Source: Rapana venosa (Eukaryota > Mollusca > Gastropoda > Neogastropoda > Muricidae). From it: a DNA stretch of 64,000 nt. Shown one piece after another: positions 13,701 to 24,035 of the stretch. The DNA lies in NCBI GenBank assembly GCA_028751875.1, contig CM054134.1, positions 70,314,935-70,378,934 of the forward strand. Direction: 5' to 3'. The notes under the pieces were generated by a model. The model made no database searches, had not been told where the DNA came from, and worked only from the letters and a program-made list of their open reading frames with translations. Position 1 is the stretch's first letter. Every line of letters starts with the position of its first letter. Made by a program: the position numbers and the translations under genes.

Positions 13701-16700
13701 ATAGACCTAAAAGACATTGGTGTTAACATGCTTGTAAAATGTACACTTTTTAAACTGAGGTGAAGGTTACACTGTATTGTATAGGATGTAGGCAAAATGA
13801 ATTGTATACACAAACAGTAGGTAATTTATACAGTTTGGTATTTTGGAAAAGTGCAATACCTGAGCAGGATTAAATGTTATTTCTACCATTTAAAGAAACA
13901 GAATTTCACAAACAAAACTGTACAGTAATTTTATATGATTTCCTGAAATTTTTCATTTTGATTTTCATTTTTATTAAATGATTTTATTGTTGTTGGATTT
14001 TAGAGCTGATGATTTGTGTATATTGTATTATGCTGTGTGAAGCAGTCTTTTCACGGCATGTTTGTTTCATGGACAGGTCCGCCTTTCCAATCTGGCCCGG
14101 GAGGTGAAATCGTACACTGAACAAGAAAACATCTGGTTTGGCCCTCGTCAGGTAAGGAAAATTTATACTACCTTACTTTGAGAAAAACTCCCTAATAAAA
14201 AAAAAATGGAGGCAGAATGAATGGTATACTCTGTACACTCTTCCACACTCTTGGGTCAGCTGGAGTGAACTCCATAGGTTATACCTCCACGTCAGTTAAT
14301 GCAGTGTTCTTTTGATGAGGACGTGGGATAGGGTGGTCACAGCCTCGAACTATGGCGAACAGGGTACAAGTGCAGATGACCAGCACAATAGCAAAACTAG
14401 TTCTGGGCATCCTCCACCGAGATTGGTCTGGTCGGAGTGTGTCGGCTGAGGCCAGTGGGCAGTCCTCCTGCAGAGTTACAAGCACAGGAGAAGACCAGGC
14501 ACTACACATCCCTCCCAGATGGCCATTCTGTATGAATATTTTGTCAGATCTAAGGATGTGATAACATTGCCATGTACTGTGTGACATGAAGTGGGTAATA
14601 TAATTATAGGGCATGTCTTTGTGTTAGTGCTGCCATGTTGTTCTTTTGGGGGGGAAAGAGAACAAATGGCCCATGATTTTTATTTCTACAGATTTATAGA
14701 ATATGCTTAAAAGACTTTTTTTTTGTTTTTTTATACTTGTTGTGTGTGTGTATATCTGCCTGTCTGTCTGTCTAGATACCTACATACATACATACAAACA
14801 TACATACAAACATACATACATACATACATACAGGGTATTAAGGCCCTGAACTGACAGGTTTGCACATAAAAGTTGACCTAGGAGATCATGGTATTCACCC
14901 TTTTTCTTCATCAGGGGCTGCTAAGACACAAACCTGTTTCAGACCTTCAGGACAGGAAACCTATTGCCTCACTTCTATGCCTTGAGTGACCACTTACATA
15001 TATAGTTATGTAACCATGTATACATTGATGAACGTGTGCTCACTGCATCACGGTCTTCACAGACAGTGCTGACCTTTCTGAAAACTGGTTCTTGCAGATG
15101 GATTTGATCCACCTGGGTGCCAAGTACTCCCCGTGCATGAGAGTGGACCTGAACCTGAAAGAATCCATGGACCTGGACAGGGAAGAGGAAAAAGGCTCCG
15201 CCTGCTGTGTGCGCAACGACGGATCAGGATGTGTGCAGCGAGTGCAGTCCCAGTGTGTAAGTGTTGAGCGCCACGGGGTGGGGGGGGGGGGCTCAAAATA
15301 AGCTGTAGCTTGATGCCTTTCCCCTGCTGTATGGTCGTCTGCTTATGATGTATTTATATTGAATAAACAGTATTTAAACAAAACAAAAATACTGTTGAAT
15401 AAACGGATATGAGTATGGTTTGTAGAGCACTCAAAGATCTCCACACGTTTAGGTATCCTTTCATCGTCAGACAAAACTGGTTAATCAGTCAGCAGATGTG
15501 TTTTTTTCTGTATTACTTCTCCTGTGGCCCTTGCCTCATGGACCTGCTGTAAAAGCTTTTTTCAGCATAAACATTGTCCCGAACTACTAAAAGCTTTTTT
15601 CAGCATAAACATTGTCCCGAAGTGCTAAAAGCTTTTTCCAGCATAAACATTGTCCCGAACTACTAAAAGCTTTTTTCAGCATAAACATTGTCCCGAACTA
15701 CTAAAAGCTTTTTTCAGCATAAACATTGTCCCGACTGTGAGAAAAGTCTGCAAATCATTCCCTTTTTTCACTTTCATTGTTTTAAGGGGTTGTTTTCTTG
15801 CTGTGGGTTTTTTGTTGGTTTTTTTTGGGGGGGGGGGCGTTGTTGTTTTTTGGGGGGGTGCCTGTGTCATTTATCCAGTCATTGTATTTTCTTAGAAGTT
15901 CTCCCTTCATATTTGATAACTGAACACTTTTGCTGCTTTGTTCTTCTAGCACCTCAGATGTGTCGAGTCCTGTTTTAGCTGCACACATAAGTTTTATGTA
16001 TGTTTTTATTGTATGTGTCAGAGTTTGTACGTTCCTTGAAAATTTAACAAATAAAGTTGACTGTAAGGGATCCTGAAAAAGTTATACAAGCGGAATCTGG
16101 AAACGGTGGGAGTCCCTTCAATAATATTTGTAAAAATTGTCTTTCACAATCATGGAGATAGAAAGTTTTTAAATATGCAAAAGGAAATGTAAAAAAAAAT
16201 ATAACGTAGTCGCAAACCTTATGAACTGAAGGTAACAAAGTAGGAATTTAAAAAATTTTAAACTTCCACAGGCAATCATGTCTCTTGAACCAAGGGAAGT
16301 AATGCTAACCAGCGCTCTAAATACTAGTTCTGACTTCTTTTTTTTTCAGTTCAGCTGTGGTCACGGTCATGAGTTATCATGAATATTGACAGAAAGAAAC
16401 AAATTCTCCTTATGCGCGTGGTTAACTGATGGTGATGTTTGGGGGTTTTGTTTTTTTCCAGGGGTCTCTGTCCACGTGGAAGAAGTGGGAAGCTGGAAGC
16501 GAAGGGCCTGACGGACGACTGTCAGGAACAGTGTGTGGCCAGGACCCTCAGTGAGTGCTGACTGACCGGCTGACTGACTGACTGACTGACCGGCTGACTG
16601 ACTGACTGACACCTGCCACTTTTACCATATCTTCTCCATTGTCATCATCATGACTCTTGGTTTATTTCCCCTCAGCTACAGCTCTGAGGTTCACCAATGG

Positions 16701-19700
16701 GGAGATTTTGTGTATGCGACTGTGTTTGCTCATCATGAAGTCTTTCGGATGAGACTATAAACCGAGGCCCCATTTGCGAACGCACACAGAACCTCTTGCG
16801 CACACGTTAAATCCTGTTCCGCTTTTCGTAAGAGTAGGCCATTGTGTGCCGGTGGGAACAGAGACAAAATCTACAAAACTGCATACACATGGGGACTGGA
16901 TGTAAAAAAAAAAAAAGCACGTAAGTGCTTATTCCATTATCCTCGATATAAAAGAATAAATAAATAAATAAAATAAAATGAAGGTAGCCGCACTCCGACT
17001 TCAGGGATGTATGCTGTGTATGATTGTTTCCGTAACTCACTGAATGCTGACTTGAATTCTGGGATCTTTAATGTGCATGTTTGATCTTCAGCATGAGTGT
17101 ATACAGGAAGGGAATTTAAGGCCAGAGAGATCGTAAAATTCACCTTCCCCTGTGGAGATGCTGGGGGCCAGTCTGTATAAATAGCATCCCCACCTTCTGG
17201 AAAGTCTGTGCAAAGAATTTCTTCTTTTCTATCCCTCTCTTTGTTTCTGCCTTGTTTTGTTCCTTTTCTTCCTGTCACCTCCTACTTGTCTGTTTTCTGC
17301 CTTCTTGGTCCATTCTCCTGCCTTTTTCCCAGAAAGACCACAATTCTCCCCTTCACCGAAGTTGGATGCCCTAGACCTGACTTGTCAGGTGCTAAACGGC
17401 AATGCAATGTATTTTTGCTTGCATGACAGACAACAACAGTTGCTGTCTGACCTTTCTAAGAATGAGAAGAAAAAGGAGTAAAAAATCCCCCACCCTTAAT
17501 TCACCAAACAGTGCCGAATTTCAAACCCACAACTTCATGGATCCATAGGATTGAAGTCAGGCAGACTTAACCACTCAGCTATAGTGTCCATCATCATAAC
17601 TGACTGATTTGGGACCATGAATGGTCATTTAGTCTGTGCTAGAGAAATGACTGATCTCTTGTGATGAAATATTGTTGCATAATGCCACTGCCGCCAACAG
17701 TACGTGTCTGTTGTCACATATGTATTTTGTAATGTCTGGTATGTCCTACTAAAATGATATGTTGCTTTGTGGCAAACTGATTTTTTAAAATTGCAATATA
17801 AGAGTCACAAAGCCACGTTACCAGATGTTCATAAAACTTGTTGGCATGACATCAATTCTGTTTTATCAGTCAGTGAAAGTGCTGAATACACTGTGAAATG
17901 TTCGTCAACAAAATGGGTAGGTTTGTGTTGTCATCTAGATATTTGCAGCCTCTTTATCAGATCATGTAACATTTTACCATTTACAGTCTGTTTATCAGAT
18001 TATGTTACATTCTGCCGCTTACATAGTTACAATCTGTATCAAGTCATTGTTATGTTTTGCCATTGGGAAATTTACAGACTTTTCAGCAGATATGTCTTTT
18101 TTTTTTCTCTCTTTTTGGGGTTTTTTTTTTTTTTCCACATCTAAATGCTGAGGTTCACCAATGGTGAGATTTTGCATATGTGATCATTGTTACTCACCAT
18201 TCCAAATTTGGGGGTGGTGTCTAAATGCAACACCTGTGTGCATGAGGGGGGGGGGGGGGTCTTAATTTTGTCATCTGTTCCTATCTGCACAAATTGGCTT
18301 CTTCTTCCAAAAGGTGGAACAGGTTTTTAATGTGAGCCCAAGATGTTCTCTGTGTGTTCATACACAGGGCTACTCAAGAGGAAAATGCCCTAAATCGGGT
18401 GCCTCAGTGGTGACTCAATTCCAGGCCATCAGATCATGAGTGTAGGGGTCTAACCACTAGGCTATCTTACCCCCCTCAAATCATTTTTACATTTAGATAT
18501 TAACAAAGTGTGTATCATAGTACCGTCACATAATTTTGCCATTTAGATATATTTACAGTCTGTGTTTATCAGATCATTGCCACATGCATTTTGCCATCTT
18601 GATCAAGTTATTAGCAGTCTCCTTATCTGCCTCTTTCATGTTGTTTTAGGTACTGCATAACACCAGCTTCTTCGGAGCCTTTCAAATGGGCAGATTCCAT
18701 CATTGAGTGGCCTGTGAGTATCTTTTTTTTTCTTTTTTGGAGGGGGAGGGTACAGGGGGATTGCTTTATATATTTTGTTATAATGCTTTTTTTCTGCTAT
18801 AGTTCCAAGACCACTTTTGTATTGTACAGAATTTTTCTTTTCTCAAGCATAAGTTGTCAGTTTTCTCTCTGTCTGTCTGGGATTGTTATTCAGTGGGTGG
18901 AAATGTCTTAGACTGTGGGTACTTTTGCAATTTTAGCATACTTACTGTGAGACAAAATTACCGTAACTGTAACAATTCTTTTCCTTCAGCCTTCATCCCT
19001 TAAGCCCCTCAGAGTCATTGGGGGACTGCTTTCAAGAGCTGTTCACTAGGTACCTCCATTTTTGTCAGTTGTGTGCCAAAGCCTGGGTTTATGAAAATGA
19101 TTCGCCAATCCAGTTTCTAATAGTGACAGTGACCAAAAAAAACCCACTCTATTTTACACTACACTTGTCCCCTTAGTAACCAAGAGAAGGCATTGGGGGC
19201 TGCACTGGTAAAAACATCAGCTCTCTCCATTCATTGGGGGGGTTTTGTGTGCCAGTGCTAAGGTCTCAGCAGAGCTTTTTTTTAGGTCTATTCAGTGATG
19301 TCTGCATATTTCTTTCTCTATCTGCCTAGTCTCCTACCTCCCTGGACGCAGTGTGCCTTGCGAGATGGTCCTTGAAAGGCTGTCGGATCTAGTAACATGA
19401 GACCATTCACTTCAATTTCTTTTTCTAGCCTATTGTACAGAGGTTTTCATAGTGGTCTATGGCTTGTCTGGTGATTTGCACACTTCCTCATTCATGACAT
19501 AGCCCAGGATAGAGATGCCAACAATTCTCCTGTAGCACCGCAATTGAACTTTTGGAATTCTCTGCCGGTCTGCTGTTAAAAGTCTGGGACTTGCATGTGT
19601 AGATGGAGATGGGAAGATCAGTGCATGCACAGCGTTCAAATCCAGCATAACTCGGTCAAGAGTCCAGAGCCCGCTGCTAAAATAAGAGCACCCCTTTCTT

Positions 19701-22700
19701 TTACGAAGTGCAAGGGCAGTCAGTTCCTGCTATGATCAGCACCAGCTGGCCCTAGCTAGGCTGGAATGAGATGGAATGGATAGCAGCTGAGAGGAGTTCA
19801 ATAGTGGGGGAAAATGACAGCTGTGCATGCAGCAGTTTCAATTTAGTCCTCAGACTGATGTTTCCATCTGTCCAGACTGGTTCAAGCATAGCCAGGGCTG
19901 AAGCTCTTGACATCACCTCACAGATGATGATGATAATGATGATGATGATGGAGCCTTGGTGGTTGAGTTTGCTCAGTCTCGAGTTTTTGCCCCTTTGATC
20001 ATGGTCTTGGTTTTGGCTGGACTTTCACTTTTGGTTTTCTCAGCACTGATTCTTCGTGCTAAACTTTGATGATTTATCTATATGTTTCACCAATTTGGCA
20101 AGCTTCCTTTCCTTTCCTGCAAGTCTTATCAATATCATCCACAAATTAATGATTTGTAATGGTTCTCCCTCTGGTAATGACTGAGCCCTGGTAGTCTTCA
20201 AGTGCATCACTTAGTCTGCACTCCAAAGAGTTGTTGAAGAATGTAGGCAACAGGCATTAGCTCTGGTGTACACACATCAGCTGAATTACAGAACCACTCC
20301 ACCACAGAACCTTGGACAGGAACTGTGGCGCTATGCTGTTGGATGTGTAAATCAGTTTCTAGCCCTTGTTGTACTTCTTCCTTTGTTGGCTACAGCATGT
20401 CATGCCATATTCTGTCAGTTGGCTTTTTTGATGTCAACAAAGACATAATGAATGATCTTGTTGATGTTTAGAAGACTTCTCACACAGTCTTAGGTTGAAG
20501 ATCTGTTTTGTGGTGCCTTTTTCCCAGCAGACTCAAGCCTGTTTTTCAGCAAAGAGTTTTGTTGCCAGTGGCTCTGCTAGGAAAGATCTTTTTATAGAAA
20601 AAAAACATCAACTCCCCACCCCCACCCCCCCATTCTGTGTGCTGTAATCTGTTTACTGATTCTATCTCAGTGTATTTTTTGTGTTGTTTTTTTTTGTTTT
20701 GATTTTTTGGGAAAGGGGAGGGGGGGGGTTGCGGTTAGCTTAATTTTGATATATTTCAGATCTTACAGAATTTTTTTTTTTTATCATTTTAATATATTTC
20801 GTATCTTGGAGAATTATTCTTAATGAACAAAACATGAAACGAAAACAAATGTCATTTTCCTTATTTGATCAACAACACCCTCAACCAAAATCAGATACAG
20901 TGCTATAGGAAAGCAGCGTAGCGTTAAAAATGTAGAATAACGCCGTCTTCTCTTCTACGAGCATCTAGAGCCTATGTCTGCTACATTGTTTCAGCTGTGC
21001 ACGGAAACCAGGAAGCCTAATACCACTCAGGGCAGTCGGCAGGACCGCCACATGTCCTGTGAGATTTTGGGCCGTCCCTGCTGCCACGGCATCCAGGGCG
21101 AGTGCATGATCACCACACGAGAACACTGCGACCTCATCCGAGGCAACTTTCATGACGACAAATTTCTCTGTTCTCAGGTACGGAGGAGTGTCGAGTGTGT
21201 GTGAAGTGTTGTGTGTGGGTGTGTGTGTGAATGAGTGTGTGGGGGTGTGTAGTTTGTGTGTGTAGTGTGAACGTTTGTTGAAGAGCTGTGAAAACCGAAT
21301 GCTATGCTACATGACAAAGATCAAATGGGAAGACAGGATCACGAATGAAGAACTATGGAGAATGTGCAAAGTTGATGATCTGAAGTCTGTAGCTAGTAGC
21401 AATAGACTGCGCTGGTTTGGGCACGTTCAACGGAAAGCAGACCACCACATCATAAAAAGAGCAATGAACTTCATAGTGGATGGAAAGAGACCAAAGGGAA
21501 GACCTAGCAAAACCTGGGCTGCCTGTATTGCAGATGATCTCAGAGAATGGGGCATAAATAAGGAGGAAGCTCAAAACAGAGAGAGATGGAGAAGGCTCAT
21601 CAATGTCAAACCTCCCCTGGGAGAAACATGACAAAAAAGGAAGAAGAAGAAAGAAGAAGCGTGTGTGTTTGTGTGTGGTGTAGTGTAGTGTGTGCGTGTA
21701 TGTACATGCATGTGTGCACGCATGCGTGCGTGTGTGTGAACTATGTAATTACATTAAGTTGTTGGTTCTTTTGTACGCAGATGGCACGCTTTTACTAGCA
21801 GACTCTGCAGACACTCTCCAGAAAATGTAGATGTGTGGTGGTATGTTTTCAGACCCGGTGCTTTGAGCAGATTTGTGGCATGATCCCTTTTGCCCATCCT
21901 GACAACCCGGACCAGTTCTATCGACTGTGGACTTCTCTTTTCCTGCATGGAGGGTGTGTAACTTTGTATCACAAGCTTTAGCTGCATCAGGGGTAAAGCC
22001 ATAACTTGCTCCTATAAACAGTGAAAGGGTGCAGGCTCTGTGCCCATCTAAAACTGGATTCTCTCCCCCCCTCCCTTCACCCAGCCACTAGACCATAGGT
22101 GATGGTCTGGGTGCTAGTCTTTCAGGTGAGATGATAAACTGAGATCCCTTGTGCAACATACATTTGGTACATGCAAAAATAACCCATGGAGGAGAGTTGT
22201 CTCAAGCAAAATTTTGTAGAAAAAGCCTACGTCATTCAGAAATACATACATTTTACTCATGAACTTGTTTTTAATGGGTAACATTGCATTAGTGGCAACA
22301 TATTCTTTTCTGGGAGAGCAGATCTTTATGCTGAAAAATGAAATTGATCCTAAATCTATTCACAATTTCCATCAGATTTGTCTTTTCTTAGGATGTGGTT
22401 GCTAGTGGTTTCCTTATTCAGCATCAAACGCTCATAGCCCACTTCCTAGGGTTTACTGTAGACTTTTGCATGGGACAACCTTCTTGTTGCTGCAGCCTTT
22501 TTTTTTTTTTTTGGGGGGGGGGGGGGGCATAAGGCTTGTCATTTTTATTTTATTTTATTTTTTACAACAACAAAAAAACATGTATTAGGCTTGCAAACGC
22601 AAAGTCATACACTTAAAAGCATATCATAATAATACATAACACATAGTTGTTATATTACTGTCGGGACAACAATATTGTAGGAAAGGGCAGATTTTTCGGT

Positions 22701-23508
22701 TGTACAGCCTCTTTCGTGTGCTGTTAGTGTCTGTTGTACTGTGGATCTTGGCGTATTTCTCACATTTGAAAGAGGGGTGCTCAGACCACAATCATTCTTG
22801 AAGACAGAATGCCAGCTCTCCTCATGGTGGGTTTAAGAATTTGTCACTTTAGAAAAAATTCCATCAAAATGAACCTTAGAGTACCTGCTGAGGAATACGC
22901 AAGGTAAAGAGAGAAGGAAAGAAAGACCAGACTGAAGGCCTAATGATAGAGGTAGGAACAAAAATGAGCTAGAACTAAACCATCTTGTAAAGCCAACTTT
23001 CTACAGATCCCACTGAAAACGAAAATTGTTCTGTTGAAGAAGAAGAAAAAGAGAACAATGAACAAAGTCAAAGGAAAAAATCCAAACAGAAAAAAACCCA
23101 CAACGCTCATTATTTTATATAGTGCCGAGATTTGCTTGTATGATTCTTTACTGTGTATACATTTTTAACAGTTTGATTATTCTTGTGTGCAGGTTGATGC
23201 ACTTGGTTGTGACCATCATCTTCCAAATGTGGATTATGCGTGACACGGAAAAACTGATCGGAGCCATTCGTATGGCCATCATCTACATTGGCAGTGGCAT
23301 TGCCGGCAACCTGGCCAGCTGCACGTTCCTTCCTTACCAAGTGGAGGTAACTATAGTTGTCGTTTTCACCACCACTTGCTGTTGTTGTACAGGCCGGGAA
23401 ACCGTTAGCCAAGAGACCCAGGCTGTGGTAGACTGCTGATATAAATGGAGGAAACTGTCGCACAGCTCTTCAGTGTGGTGCACCAATGACTCTCAGCTTT
23501 TTCTTCTT

Positions 23509-23539
<31 letters not shown>

Positions 23540-24003
23540 GGTTGTTGGGGGTTAGTTGTTTTTTTGGGGGGAGAAGGGTGTTGTTTGTTTGTCTTAAATG
23601 CATCAGCATAGTGCACCACCATCATTTGGGGATGGGAGATGGTTTGGATAGAAAGAAGATGGATTAAGAGATATGGGAAATTTCTTCTTCTTCGTCAAAC
23701 GCTCTGATAGCAACTTGTTGCCTGTCATGTGAGCGAAAATGCATTGCACTGCTGTTAATAGTGCCTGACAAGTCAGGCCTAGTGCATCTGACTTTGGCAT
23801 GGGTGAGAACTGTTATCTTTTAAGTCTTTCTAGAAAAAAGGCTGGAGAATGGAACAAGAAGGCAGAAAATAGCCGAAAAGGGGGTGAAAGGAAGAAAAGG
23901 AACAAGGCAGAAACTAATCAAGGGATAGAAAAGAGGAAGTTCCTAGCACAGAATTTCCAGGTGAGGATGCTATTTACACTGAGAGGCCCCAGCTCCCCTC
24001 CCC

Positions 24004-24035
<32 letters not shown>

